A DNA stretch of 64,000 nt from Azospirillum fermentarium (GTDB taxonomy: Bacteria; Pseudomonadota; Alphaproteobacteria; Azospirillales; Azospirillaceae): positions 853,501 to 917,500 of the forward strand of contig NZ_JAOQNH010000002.1 in NCBI RefSeq assembly GCF_025961205.1. Direction: 5' to 3'. A program made the translations under genes and the position numbers. The notes below the pieces were generated by a model, which had not been told where the DNA came from, searched no databases, and saw only the letters and a program-made list of their open reading frames with translations. This document shows positions 19,259-27,733 of this stretch, one piece after another. Numbering within the stretch: position 1 is the stretch's first letter; every line of letters starts with the position of its first letter.

Positions 19259-20047
19259 TCACTTCCCCGCCCGCGGCAACCCCGGCATGTGCCCCAGGAT
19301 CGAACTGGAGAAACCGCCGTCCACGGTCACATTTTCCCCCGTCACGTGGGCGCTGCGCAGCAGGAAGGCCACCGCGTCGGCCACGTCGTCGGGTTCGGCC
19401 ACGCGGCGCAGGGGCACCAGACCGGCGCGGCGTTCCGCCACCTCGGCATTCGCATAGATGTGGCGGGTCAGCGGCGTGCGGGTCATGCCGGGGGACACGG
19501 CGTTCACCCGCACCCCCTGCGGCCCCCATTCCTGCGCCAGTTGCCGGCACAGCATGATGAGTGCGGCCTTCGACGCGGCATAGGCACCGCCGTTGGGATG
19601 GGGATGGACGCCGGACATGGACGCCACCGCCACCATCGCCCCGCCGCTGGCGGTCAGGGCGGGAAACGCCGCCTTCGCCAGCAGCCACGGCGCCCGCACG
19701 TTCACCGCAAACACCCGGTCCCAGTCGGCCACATCCGCCGCGGCCAGCGGCCCGCCCGCCCCCATCAGACCGGCGTTGGACACCAGCGCGTCCAGACCGC
19801 CGCAGAAATCCACCGCCGCGGCCACCACACGGGATGCGGCGTCCGGGTCGGACAGTTCCGCTTCCAGCGGCAGGACACGCGCCCCCATCTCCTGCAAGGT
19901 GGACACCAGCTCGTCCACATCCGGGCGGAAGCTCCGCACCGTCAGCACGATGGCGGGGGTTTCCCCCCGCATCACCGCATCCGCCGCCAGCCGGCGGCAC
20001 ACCGCCCCGCCGATCCCCTGGCTGCCGCCCGTCACCAGCGCGCGCAT
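19259..20047 (-). CDS. SDR-family oxidoreductase of the flavoprotein cluster
   Basis: Classical short-chain dehydrogenase, 262 aa from ATG at 20047 (MRALVTGGSQGIG), chosen because GGGAG precedes it; a start nine codons upstream lacks such a site. Motifs are TGGSQGIG, SNAG and YAASK. The C-terminal half (PLTRHIYAN, then VPLRRVAEPDDVADAVAFL) resembles the SDR at 37697, and both sit beside KstD-like flavoproteins. It is the last gene of the minus-strand block. A step on a cyclic alcohol or ketone is plausible but not proven. Confidence 0.87.
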   Translation of the reverse strand: MRALVTGGSQGIGGAVCRRLAADAVMRGETPAIVLTVRSFRPDVDELVSTLQEMGARVLPLEAELSDPDAASRVVAAAVDFCGGLDALVSNAGLMGAGGPLAAADVADWDRVFAVNVRAPWLLAKAAFPALTASGGAMVAVASMSGVHPHPNGGAYAASKAALIMLCRQLAQEWGPQGVRVNAVSPGMTRTPLTRHIYANAEVAERRAGLVPLRRVAEPDDVADAVAFLLRSAHVTGENVTVDGGFSSSILGHMPGLPRAGK

Positions 20048-20077
20048 GGCCTGTCTCCCTGTCGTCTGTCTCACGGG

Positions 20078-21793
20078 TCACGCGGCCCGGCGGGCGGCGT
20101 GGCGGGCGGCGATGTAGGCGAAGACCAGCCCCGGCCCGATGGTGATGCCCGGTGCCGGATAGACCCCGCCCATGATGGAGTTCATGTCGTTGCCGATGGC
20201 GTACAGCCCGCCGATGGGCCGGTCGTCCGTACCCAGCACCTGGGCGTCGGCGTCGGTGACGAACCCCGTGGCCGCCCCGATGTCGCCGGGGTAGAGCCGC
20301 ACGGCGTAGAACGGCGCCTGCCCGATGGGGCCGAGGTTGGGGTTGGGCAGACCGCGGGTGCCGTCGCCGTTGACCCGGTGGTAATCGGTGGTGCCGCGGC
20401 CAAAGTCGGTGTCGATGCCGGTCTGGGCAAAGCGGTTCATGGACGCCACCGTCTCCGCCAGCCCGGCGGCGTCGATGTCCAGCCGGCGGGCCAGATCGGC
20501 CAGCGTCGGGGCCTGCACCAGATAGCCTTCGTCGATGAACGGTTCCAAGCCCTTTCCGCCGGGGCGCACCATGCCCAGCCCATAGCGGCGCAGGCCGTCG
20601 GCGTCGGTGATGAGGTAGGCCGGGACCGTCGGCACCGTCTTGTGCGATTCATACATGGCCCGCACGAACAGGTGGTAGGAGGTGGATTCGTTGACGAACC
20701 GCCGCCCGGCCTTGTTCACCGTCACCGTCCCCGGCTTGCCGCGGTCGAGGATGAAGTGGGGGAACACCGCCTGGGTGCCGTCGGGCCGGCGGCGCACCGA
20801 CATGGGCGCCCAATAGGAATTGTCGAGGTTGGCCGTGCCGTAGCGCCCGCCCGCCGCCAGGGCCAGATCGTGCATTTCGCCGGTGTTGCCGGGGGCGATG
20901 GGGCTGTGTTCGGGCACCGGGGCGTGCAGCATCTTGGCCCGCAACTCCTTGTGCCGGCTGAACCCGCCCGACGCCAGGATCACGCCGCCGCGCGCCAGCA
21001 CCGTGCGCCGCGTGCCGCCGCGGCTGAGCGTCACGCCGTCGATGGTATCGCCGTCGCGGTTCAGGCTCTCCACCGTGGTGCCCACCAGAATGTCCACCCC
21101 CCGCGCGTTCAGGGAATAGAGCAGGCGCGCGATCAGCGCGTTGCCCATCACCAGCCGTGTGCCGCGCGGGTGACGCAGCCGGTCCGAGGCATGGCGCCCG
21201 ATCAGCTTCAGCGCGTGGCGGAAGGAGGCGAAGGATTTGGTTAGCTTCAGCAGATGGCCGATGTCGTCGCGGTCGATCATCATGCCGCCCAGCACGGTGA
21301 ATTCCGGGATCGGCGGGCGGATCAGCGCGAAGTCCCGCCCCAGCCGCCGCCCGTCGAAGGGCAGCGGTTCCAGCGCGCGGCCGCAGACGGTGGAGCCTTC
21401 CAGTTCCGAGATGTAGTCGGGGTGGACCGGGCGGGCGCGGTATTTGACCTCGGAATTCGCCTCGATCACCTCCACCGCCTTCGGCCCGGCCTCCAGGAAG
21501 GCGCGGCGCAGGGCGGACGAGGAATGGTTGCCCACCGCCAGATCCAGGAAGCGGGCGGCCTTCTCCACGCTGTCCTTGGTGGGGGTGCTGGCCAGATGAT
21601 GGGTGTTGGGCACCCAGGTGGTGGCGGCGGAATAGGCCGTCGTGCCACCGACGAAGGGGGTGCGCTCCACCAGCAGCACCTTCAGCCCTTCGATGGCGGC
21701 GAACAGGGCCGCGGACATCCCGGCCCCCCCGGCGCCGACGACAACCACGTCGTACACCGCCCCTTCGACGATCTTTTCCAGCTCTACGGTCAT
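20078..21793 (-). CDS. KstD-like FAD-dependent dehydrogenase (paralogue 1)
   Basis: Soluble flavoprotein, 571 aa, of the fumarate reductase/3-ketosteroid dehydrogenase superfamily. It starts MTVELEKIVEG at 21793 after GGAG. The FAD fold is VVVVGAGGAGMSAALFAAIEG, followed by GGTTAYSAATTWVPN. The C-terminal FAD segment is LYAIGNDMNSIMGGVYPAPG, near-identical in pattern to KstD enzymes that desaturate cyclic 3-ketones. Two further homologues lie at 29809 and 38845. A 30-bp gap separates it from the SDR downstream. A role in desaturating or hydrating an alicyclic intermediate is an inference. Confidence 0.87.
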   Translation of the reverse strand: MTVELEKIVEGAVYDVVVVGAGGAGMSAALFAAIEGLKVLLVERTPFVGGTTAYSAATTWVPNTHHLASTPTKDSVEKAARFLDLAVGNHSSSALRRAFLEAGPKAVEVIEANSEVKYRARPVHPDYISELEGSTVCGRALEPLPFDGRRLGRDFALIRPPIPEFTVLGGMMIDRDDIGHLLKLTKSFASFRHALKLIGRHASDRLRHPRGTRLVMGNALIARLLYSLNARGVDILVGTTVESLNRDGDTIDGVTLSRGGTRRTVLARGGVILASGGFSRHKELRAKMLHAPVPEHSPIAPGNTGEMHDLALAAGGRYGTANLDNSYWAPMSVRRRPDGTQAVFPHFILDRGKPGTVTVNKAGRRFVNESTSYHLFVRAMYESHKTVPTVPAYLITDADGLRRYGLGMVRPGGKGLEPFIDEGYLVQAPTLADLARRLDIDAAGLAETVASMNRFAQTGIDTDFGRGTTDYHRVNGDGTRGLPNPNLGPIGQAPFYAVRLYPGDIGAATGFVTDADAQVLGTDDRPIGGLYAIGNDMNSIMGGVYPAPGITIGPGLVFAYIAARHAARRAA

Positions 21794-21869
21794 GGCACGG
21801 CTTCTCCGTTCCCGCCACACGAGGACGGCGGCGGGGTGTGTTCGACAAAGTGAGGAATGGTCTGTGAAT

Positions 21870-21895
21870 CCCCCTCTCCCCGGGGGGAGAGGGGG
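21870..21895. repeat. Perfect G/C hairpin between two minus-strand genes
   Basis: CCCCCTCTCCCC at 21870-21881 is followed after two bases by its complement GGGGAGAGGGGG at 21884-21895. It lies just downstream (in the minus direction) of the shikimate-dehydrogenase-like stop codon. No T-run follows on the minus strand, so it is more likely an RNA-stability or attenuation element than a classical terminator. Confidence 0.65.
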
Positions 21896-21902
21896 GATTT
21901 CT

Positions 21903-22700
21903 TTAATCCGCCGGCTGGAGCAGGTGATCCACCATGCGGGCCAGCAGGGTTTGGAACATGTCCTTGCCCACCTGGGTGTTGCACCCCAGACGGCGCGCCG
22001 CTTCCACCAGCGGGCTGGCCGGGGGGGCGGTGATGACGCAGCCGACGAAGGTGGACGGCGACAGCCGCTCCACCATCACCGGCAGCGGGTCTTCCGGCTT
22101 CATGCCCATGGGCGTGGCGTTGGCCACCACATCGAAGCCCGCCGGGTCGGGTGATCCCACGCGCACCCGCCCCGGAAAACGCTCAGCCAGACGGCCCACC
22201 AGCGTGTCGAGACGGGCGGTGTCGGCGTCATAGATCGCCAGTTCGCCCGCCCCTTCCTCCAGGAACGACAGGGCGATGGCGGTGCCGGCGCCGCCGGCCC
22301 CCACCAGCAGCACCCGCTTGCCCGGCAGGTCCACGCCCTTGGCCTTCACGCTGCCGACGAAGCCCAGCCCGTCCACCATGTCGCCGTACCAGCCGTCGGA
22401 CGTGCGGCGCATGACGTTGACGGCACCCAGGAATTGGGCGCGCTCGGTCAGGCGGCTGCAATGGCGCGCACAGGCGAACTTGTGCGGGACGGTGACGATC
22501 AGACCGTCCACGTTGCGGGCCAGCGCCACCCCCGCCATGAAGCCGTCGAGATCGGCGGGCGTGACGTTGATGGGGGCCAACAGGGCGTTCGCCCCCCGTT
22601 CGACGAAGGATTGGGTGACGAAGGCCGGCGACTGCACCTGGGCGATGGGATCGCCCAGGATGAAGTGCATCCGCGTCGCACCACTGAGGTTCGGTTGCAT
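21903..22700 (-). CDS. Shikimate/quinate dehydrogenase-like protein with altered substrate site
   Basis: A 265-aa protein of the AroE fold: N-terminal substrate domain and C-terminal NAD(P) domain (VLLVGAGGAGTAIALSFLEE). The catalytic Lys74 is kept (VTVPHK) and the catalytic Asp110 is kept (YGDMVDGLGF). The usual GxNTDxxGF has become GDMVDGLGF, and the carboxylate-binding serine pair of the N-terminus (HSxSP in AroE) reads QVQSP at residues 21-25, losing the first serine. It is therefore probably not a biosynthetic shikimate dehydrogenase. Its position between ABC transporter and flavoprotein genes suggests a catabolic dehydrogenase for a cyclic hydroxy compound. Confidence 0.85.
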   Translation of the reverse strand: MQPNLSGATRMHFILGDPIAQVQSPAFVTQSFVERGANALLAPINVTPADLDGFMAGVALARNVDGLIVTVPHKFACARHCSRLTERAQFLGAVNVMRRTSDGWYGDMVDGLGFVGSVKAKGVDLPGKRVLLVGAGGAGTAIALSFLEEGAGELAIYDADTARLDTLVGRLAERFPGRVRVGSPDPAGFDVVANATPMGMKPEDPLPVMVERLSPSTFVGCVITAPPASPLVEAARRLGCNTQVGKDMFQTLLARMVDHLLQPAD

Positions 22701-22718
22701 GGGACAGATTCTCCGGGT

Positions 22719-25292
22719 TCAGGACCGGGATGCGGCCACCGGGCCGGTCCCGTGGGAATGGGTGTTGTCATCGCCGTGGACGATGCCGAGCAGGCGCTGT
22801 TGCAAGGCAACGTCGCGCTCCAGCACCTCCGCCGCCCCTTCGAAGGCGACGCGGCCGTTGACCAGCACATAGGCGCGGTCCACCAGCGGCAGCACGGTTT
22901 CGGCGTGGTGTTCGACGATCACCATGCCGACGCGCCCGCGCAGCTTGGCCACCGCCTCCATCACCTCCTTCACCACCGCGGGCGCCAGCCCTTCGAACGG
23001 CTCATCCAGCAGCACCACGCGGGCCGGCACCATCAGGGCACGCGCGATGGCGACCATCTGGCGTTCGCCGCCCGACAGGTTTTCCGCCTTGGCCTTCTGC
23101 CGCGCCTCCAGCCGGGGGAACAGTTCGTACGCCTCGGCCACCGAGATGCCGCCGGGACGTTCGGCAAGGCGCAGGTTCTCATACACCGTCAGGTTGGGGA
23201 ACAGGCGGCGCCCCTCCGGCACCATCGACACGCCCATGCGGTTGATCTCGTAGGGCTTGGCGCCGGTGATGTCGCGCCCGTCGAAATGCACCGTGCCGCC
23301 GCTGATCTGGCACGCCCCCATGATGGCGCGCAGGGTCGTGGTCTTGCCCACCCCGTTGCGGCCCAGGAGAGCCAGCGCCTCGCCCTCGTTGACGACCATG
23401 GACAGGCCGTCGAGGATGCGGCTGCCGGCATAGCCCGCCGACAGGTTGTCCAGCCGCAGCAGCGGGCGCGGAGCCACGGCAGGGGCCGCGGTGCGCTCGA
23501 TGCGCGGGGCGGCGGCCACGGTGTCGTCGTCCTTGGACTTGCCGAGATAGGCGGCCACCACGTCGGGGTTGGCGGCCACGTCCGCCGGGCGCCCGTCGGC
23601 AATGAGGCGGCCCTGGTGCAGCACCGTCACCCGGTCGGACAGCGACAGCACGCGGTCGATGTCGTGCTCGATCAGCAGCACGGCGTGACGGCTGGCAAGC
23701 TGACGGATCAGGGTGGACACCACCACGCGGTCGGCCTCCGCCAGACCGGCCAGCGGCTCGTCGAGCAGCAGCAGCTTGGCGTCGGTGGCGAGCGTGATGG
23801 CGATTTCCAGCAGACGCTGTTCACCGTGGGACAGGTTGGTGCAGGGTTCCGCCGCGCGGTCCTCCAGCCCCACCGCCGCCAGCAGCGACCATGTGCGGGC
23901 GTTCACGTCGTCCAGATCGTGGGCGTCGCGCCACAGGTTGAAACGCGCCGGGCTGCGGGCCTGCACCGCCACGCGCACGTTCTCGAACACCGTCAGATTG
24001 CGGAACACCGACAGGATCTGGAACGACCGGCCCATGCCCAGACGGATGCGGCGGTGCATGGGCAGGCGGGTGATGTCATGCCCGTCGAACACGATGCGTC
24101 CGGCATCCGACGGCAGCACGCCCGTCAGCATGTTGAAGAAGGTGGTCTTGCCCGCCCCGTTGGGGCCGATGAAGCTGTGAAGCTGGTTGGGCATCACCTC
24201 AAGGCTGATGTTGTTGGCGGTGACCAGCGAGCCGAAGCTCTTGCTCAGCCCCGTGATCGCCAGCAGCGGGCGGTTGGGGTCGGCGTGGGTCTCGGCACTG
24301 CGGTAGGGGGCGATCACGTCGGGGCGGCGCGGGATGCCGGCGCGGGTCAGCGTCCAGCGCTCCCGCCGCAGCACGCGCTGCGCCAGCCCGTGGATGCCCT
24401 CCGGCGACAGCAGGGCGAAGGCCATGACGATGGGGGCGAAGATCAGCCACCAATGCTCGGTCAGGCTGCTCAGCTTGTCTTCCAGCAGGATGAAGGCGAT
24501 CGCACCCCACAGCGGCCCGAGGAAGTGATGCACGCCGCCCAGCACCGTCATCAGCAGGCTGTCGCCCGCGTGCTGCCAGCTCAGATTGTTGGCATAGGCA
24601 CCCTGGAGCATGAAGGCCAGCAGGCCGCCGGCATAGCCGATCACGCCCGCGGAGATCACGAACACCACCAGCTTCAGCCGATAGGTGTCGTAGCCCAGGC
24701 TGATGACCCGCTGTTCGTTGTCGCGCATGGCCTGCAGCGTGCGCCCGAACGGCGCGTGGACCAGCCGCCACAGGAACCACACCGCCAGCGCCACCGTGAC
24801 GATGGTGAAGACGTGGAACGCCGGCATGGCCGCCAGCATCGGGCGCGGCACGTTCTGCAGCCCGTTCTCGCCCCCCGTCACCGCGGTCCATTTGAAGGCG
24901 ATCTCGAAGGCGATCTGCGAGCAGGCCAGCGTCAGCAGCGAAAAGTACAGGCCCCGCCGCTTCAGCACCACCAGCCCCAGCACCAGCGCCAGCACGCCGG
25001 AGAAGGCCACCGTCAGCGCCAGCCCCGTCACCTCGCCGCCGAAGGCGCCGAAACCGTGGATCATGGCCAGCGCCGCCACATAGCTGGCGGTGCCGAAGAA
25101 CACCGACGCCCCGAACGGCACCAGCCCGGTGTAACCCAGCAGAAGGTTCACGCCCAGGCCATAGAGCGCGTAGATGGCGATCTGCGTCACGCGGCTGAGC
25201 GGGGTGCCGGTGAGTTCCACCGCCACCGACAGCCCGGCCAGCACCAGGACCAGAACGGTCAGAGGATGAGAGAGATACGTGCGCGCGGTCAT
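22719..25292 (-). CDS. Fused branched-chain-type ABC transporter LivM-LivG-LivF
   Basis: A single 857-aa frame joins three normally separate proteins. Residues about 1-325 form a LivM permease with about nine helices (LGVNLLLGYTGLVPFGASVF, GRTLQAMRDNEQRVISLGYD). Residues about 340-600 form a LivG ATPase: Walker A GPNGAGKTT, signature LSHGEQRLLEIA, Walker B LLLLDEPLAGL. Residues about 620-835 form a LivF ATPase: GRNGVGKTT, LSGGERQMVAIA, VVLLDEPFEGL. No stop or frameshift separates them. The start is ATG at 25292 after GGGAG, overlapping the livH stop as ATGA. LivMG fusions occur, but a triple fusion is uncommon. Substrate: probably the carboxylate degraded by this region. Confidence 0.9.
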   Translation of the reverse strand: MTARTYLSHPLTVLVLVLAGLSVAVELTGTPLSRVTQIAIYALYGLGVNLLLGYTGLVPFGASVFFGTASYVAALAMIHGFGAFGGEVTGLALTVAFSGVLALVLGLVVLKRRGLYFSLLTLACSQIAFEIAFKWTAVTGGENGLQNVPRPMLAAMPAFHVFTIVTVALAVWFLWRLVHAPFGRTLQAMRDNEQRVISLGYDTYRLKLVVFVISAGVIGYAGGLLAFMLQGAYANNLSWQHAGDSLLMTVLGGVHHFLGPLWGAIAFILLEDKLSSLTEHWWLIFAPIVMAFALLSPEGIHGLAQRVLRRERWTLTRAGIPRRPDVIAPYRSAETHADPNRPLLAITGLSKSFGSLVTANNISLEVMPNQLHSFIGPNGAGKTTFFNMLTGVLPSDAGRIVFDGHDITRLPMHRRIRLGMGRSFQILSVFRNLTVFENVRVAVQARSPARFNLWRDAHDLDDVNARTWSLLAAVGLEDRAAEPCTNLSHGEQRLLEIAITLATDAKLLLLDEPLAGLAEADRVVVSTLIRQLASRHAVLLIEHDIDRVLSLSDRVTVLHQGRLIADGRPADVAANPDVVAAYLGKSKDDDTVAAAPRIERTAAPAVAPRPLLRLDNLSAGYAGSRILDGLSMVVNEGEALALLGRNGVGKTTTLRAIMGACQISGGTVHFDGRDITGAKPYEINRMGVSMVPEGRRLFPNLTVYENLRLAERPGGISVAEAYELFPRLEARQKAKAENLSGGERQMVAIARALMVPARVVLLDEPFEGLAPAVVKEVMEAVAKLRGRVGMVIVEHHAETVLPLVDRAYVLVNGRVAFEGAAEVLERDVALQQRLLGIVHGDDNTHSHGTGPVAASRS

Positions 25293-26158
25293 TCGAAACG
25301 CTCCCAGCGCTCGCCGAACAGCCCGCGCGGGCGCACCAGCAGGATGACGGCCATCAGCACGTACATCGCGGCGGCCGAGGCTTCCGGCATGAACTGAATG
25401 GTCAGGGCGGTGACGATCCCCACCAGAAGGCCGGCGACGATGGCCCCCAGGTACGAACCCAGACCGCCGATGGTGACGATGACGAAGGCCGGCATGATGG
25501 CCCCCGCCGCCATGGACGGCGTGATGGTCCACAAGGGGGCGGCCAGCACCCCGGCGCAGCCGGCCAGGAAGCAGCCCAGCCCGAACACGCCCGTCAGCAC
25601 CCGCGGCAGGTTGATGCCCAGCATCCCCACCATTTCCGCGTCACGGCTGCCGGCGCGCAGGATGCGCCCGAACGGCGTGTGGTTGAGGAACAGCCACAGC
25701 CCCACCAGCAGCGCCATGGTCACCACCAGCACCGCCAGACGGTATTTGGTGATGAGGATGGGGCCGTATTCGACGATGCCGGCCAGGAACGGCGGCGGGC
25801 TGAACGGGTGGCCGCCGGCCCCCCAGACCAGCCGCACCAGCGCCTCGATCAGCAGCGAGAGCGCGAAGGTGAGGATCAGGCCGATCAGCGGTTCCTTGCC
25901 GTACAGGCGGCGGATCAGCAGGAATTCCACCGCCATGCCCAGCCCCCCGACGATGAAGGGGGCCAGGATCACCGCCGGCCAGCCGAACCATTGATAAAGA
26001 GACAGCGCGAAATAGGCCCCCAGCGCAAAAAACGCGCCGTGGGCGAAATTCACCACGCCGAGAAGGCCGAAGATGATCGACAGACCGACGGCGATGAGCA
26101 CGTAGAGAAAGCCCAGCACCAGACCGTTGGCGATCTGCGGCAACAGGATATCAAGCAT
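25289..26158 (-). CDS. Branched-chain-type ABC permease, LivH
   Basis: A 289-aa inner-membrane permease of the HAAT family. It begins MLDILLPQIANGLVLGFLYV and contains the family signature GLSIIFGLLGVVNFAHGAFF; about eight helices are visible. The ATG at 26158 follows AAGGA; an in-frame start 12 codons upstream would add a polar tail. The stop overlaps the start of the LivMGF fusion by four bases. Together with the binding protein upstream it completes a transporter in only three polypeptides. Confidence 0.93.
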   Translation of the reverse strand: MLDILLPQIANGLVLGFLYVLIAVGLSIIFGLLGVVNFAHGAFFALGAYFALSLYQWFGWPAVILAPFIVGGLGMAVEFLLIRRLYGKEPLIGLILTFALSLLIEALVRLVWGAGGHPFSPPPFLAGIVEYGPILITKYRLAVLVVTMALLVGLWLFLNHTPFGRILRAGSRDAEMVGMLGINLPRVLTGVFGLGCFLAGCAGVLAAPLWTITPSMAAGAIMPAFVIVTIGGLGSYLGAIVAGLLVGIVTALTIQFMPEASAAAMYVLMAVILLVRPRGLFGERWERFE

Positions 26159-26196
26159 CGTCCGTTCCTTTGAGGAACCGGCAGCCGCCGGCAAGA

Positions 26197-26229
26197 GTTG
26201 CGCGCACCCGTTCGCGGGTGCTGCGCAAC
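26197..26229 (-). repeat. UUCG-capped hairpin between binding-protein and permease genes
   Basis: On the plus strand GTTGCGC (26197-26203) and CACCCG (26205-26210) pair with CGGGTG (26215-26220) and GCGCAAC (26223-26229) around TTCG. Such stem-loops behind a periplasmic binding protein gene often stabilise the upstream message or reduce read-through, giving more binding protein than permease. Confidence 0.75.
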
Positions 26230-26300
26230 GCTCCCGTCGTCAAAAGAGACCCGTGATGTCAGGCGGCTGTCCGCGGGCCGTCAGGCCCGGAGGGTGATCT

Positions 26301-27560
26301 TTACAGGGATTCCATCTGGCAGCCGATTTCCTCGCGGCTGCCGAACTGCGCCTCCAGGTCTTCCGCCCGCTCGGGCGACACCTTCAGCACGTCCATCCAA
26401 TCCCACTTGTCGGTGATGGTGTCCTTCACCTTCACCACCAGCATCTTGCGCAGCATCTGGTGATCCCAGGTGCGGTAATGGGCGGGGATGCCGCCCTCGT
26501 CGATGCTGACGCTTTCCAGGCCACGGACGATGGACGCACCGTCCAGCCCCTTGGCCTGTTCCATCCCCAGCAGCAGCGAGCGCATGGAGAACCAGCCCAG
26601 CCACGCCTTGTCCGACGGCGGCTTGCCGTGGGCCTTGGCGTAATCGGCGGTAAAGGCGCGGTCTTCCTTGGTGTTGTTGGGGTCGCTGAAATGCCACGGC
26701 TTGCCGTAGATGCCGGTGGCCGCCGCCGGGCCGATGGACCACAGGTCGGAATCGCCGATGATCGGGCAGGCCACCGGGATCTTGCCCTTCATGCCCATGT
26801 CGGCGAACTGCTTGAGGAAGGCCGACAGGTCACCGCCCGGCAGGCCGGCCACGATCACGTCGGGCTTGGCCTGGCGGATCTTGAGCAGGAAGGAGCTGAA
26901 ATCGGTGGTGCCCAGCGGCGTCATATCGACGCCGGCTTCCCGGCCGCCGAACTGGTCGAGCTGCGCCTTCATCTGTGCGTACACATCCTGGCCATAGGCG
27001 TAGGAGGCGCAGATGAAATACCACTTCTTGCCCACCGTGGCCAGATAGGGGGCCAGCGCCCGGCTCGCCACCGGGGTGGTGGTCAGCACGCGGAAGGTGA
27101 AGGGGTTGCATTCCTTGCCCGTGATCTCGCGGGCCGCGGCGTTGGGCGTGATGTAGGGCATGCGCAACCGCTTGGCGATGGCCGCCATGGCGAGCGACGT
27201 GCCGCTGTTGGTGCCGCCCAGAATGGCGGAGACCTTTTCCTCTTCCACCAGCTTCTGGAAATTCTGCTGGGCCGCCTGGGGGCTGGGTTCGTCGTACCAC
27301 ACCAGATCGACCGGGCGCCCCAGAACCTGCCCCTTGGCCTGGGCCAGCGCGATGCGGGCACCGTTGACCAGCATTTCGCCCTGTTCGGTCCAGGTGCCCT
27401 GCTTGGCAAAGACCATCCCCAGCTTCAGCGGGGTTTCCCCGCGCGCCGACAGGATGAAGGGGCCGCCCGCCGTCAGCGCCGCCGCACCCAGAGCCACCTT
27501 CCCGGTATCCGCCAGGAAATGCCGCCGGGTCCGGCCGGACCCGTTCGCATTCTCGGACAT
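26301..27560 (-). CDS. Branched-chain-type ABC substrate-binding protein (Tat signal)
   Basis: Periplasmic ligand-binding protein of the LivJ/LivK (type I fold) family, 419 aa. The N-terminus has a twin-arginine signal, RTRRHFLADTGKVALGAA, with a hydrophobic core ending near FILSARGE. The mature part starts LKLGMVFAKQGTWTEQGE and includes GGTNSGTSLAMAAIAKRL and FRVLTTTPVASRALAPYL. The ATG at 27560 is preferred over one two codons upstream, because the GAGGAG ribosome site abuts that earlier ATG. It is the first gene of the operon 26301-19259 and lies under the IclR-like boxes. Tat export implies folding before export. The ligand is unknown; homologues bind amino acids, amides or aromatic acids. 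Confidence 0.9.
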   Translation of the reverse strand: MSENANGSGRTRRHFLADTGKVALGAAALTAGGPFILSARGETPLKLGMVFAKQGTWTEQGEMLVNGARIALAQAKGQVLGRPVDLVWYDEPSPQAAQQNFQKLVEEEKVSAILGGTNSGTSLAMAAIAKRLRMPYITPNAAAREITGKECNPFTFRVLTTTPVASRALAPYLATVGKKWYFICASYAYGQDVYAQMKAQLDQFGGREAGVDMTPLGTTDFSSFLLKIRQAKPDVIVAGLPGGDLSAFLKQFADMGMKGKIPVACPIIGDSDLWSIGPAAATGIYGKPWHFSDPNNTKEDRAFTADYAKAHGKPPSDKAWLGWFSMRSLLLGMEQAKGLDGASIVRGLESVSIDEGGIPAHYRTWDHQMLRKMLVVKVKDTITDKWDWMDVLKVSPERAEDLEAQFGSREEIGCQMESL

Positions 27561-27644
27561 ACGCATCTCCTCTCTCTCAAGACATTTTATTGCCGGGCGG
27601 CCGTAACCGCCTTTCTTGTTGGTGAGGAGGTTATAGCTTGAAAC

Positions 27645-27659
27645 TGGAACGCCATTCCA
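27645..27659. promoter_or_regulatory. IclR-type operator, box 1
   Basis: TGGAACGCCATTCCA is a near-perfect 15-bp dyad (CTGGAA/TTCCAG at 27644-27649 and 27655-27660). It resembles the IclR consensus of two TGGAA-type half-sites. It lies in the divergent spacer between the transporter operon and the oxidoreductase-iclR operon. Box 2 is 32 bp away centre to centre, about three helical turns. Confidence 0.75.
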
Positions 27660-27676
27660 GTATCAAATTTGAAAAA

Positions 27677-27691
27677 TGAAACGGCGTTCCA
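27677..27691. promoter_or_regulatory. IclR-type operator, box 2
   Basis: TGAAACGGCGTTCCA matches box 1 with one arm mismatch. In addition AAACTGGAACGCC (27641-27653) and GGCGTTCCAGTTT (27683-27695) form a perfect 13-bp inverted repeat spanning both boxes. An IclR-family gene is the second gene of the rightward operon, so this protein is the likely ligand-controlled binder, serving both directions. Confidence 0.72.
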
Positions 27692-27733
27692 GTTTTGCGC
27701 CGCACCAAACCATCCCAAGGAGGAAGCGCCGTC

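Noticed and set aside
22434..25397. A 987-codon plus-strand frame opposite the LivMGF fusion
   Set aside because: The translation lacks any recognisable motif and is dominated by His, Gln, Arg and Gly; the opposite strand encodes complete ABC domains.
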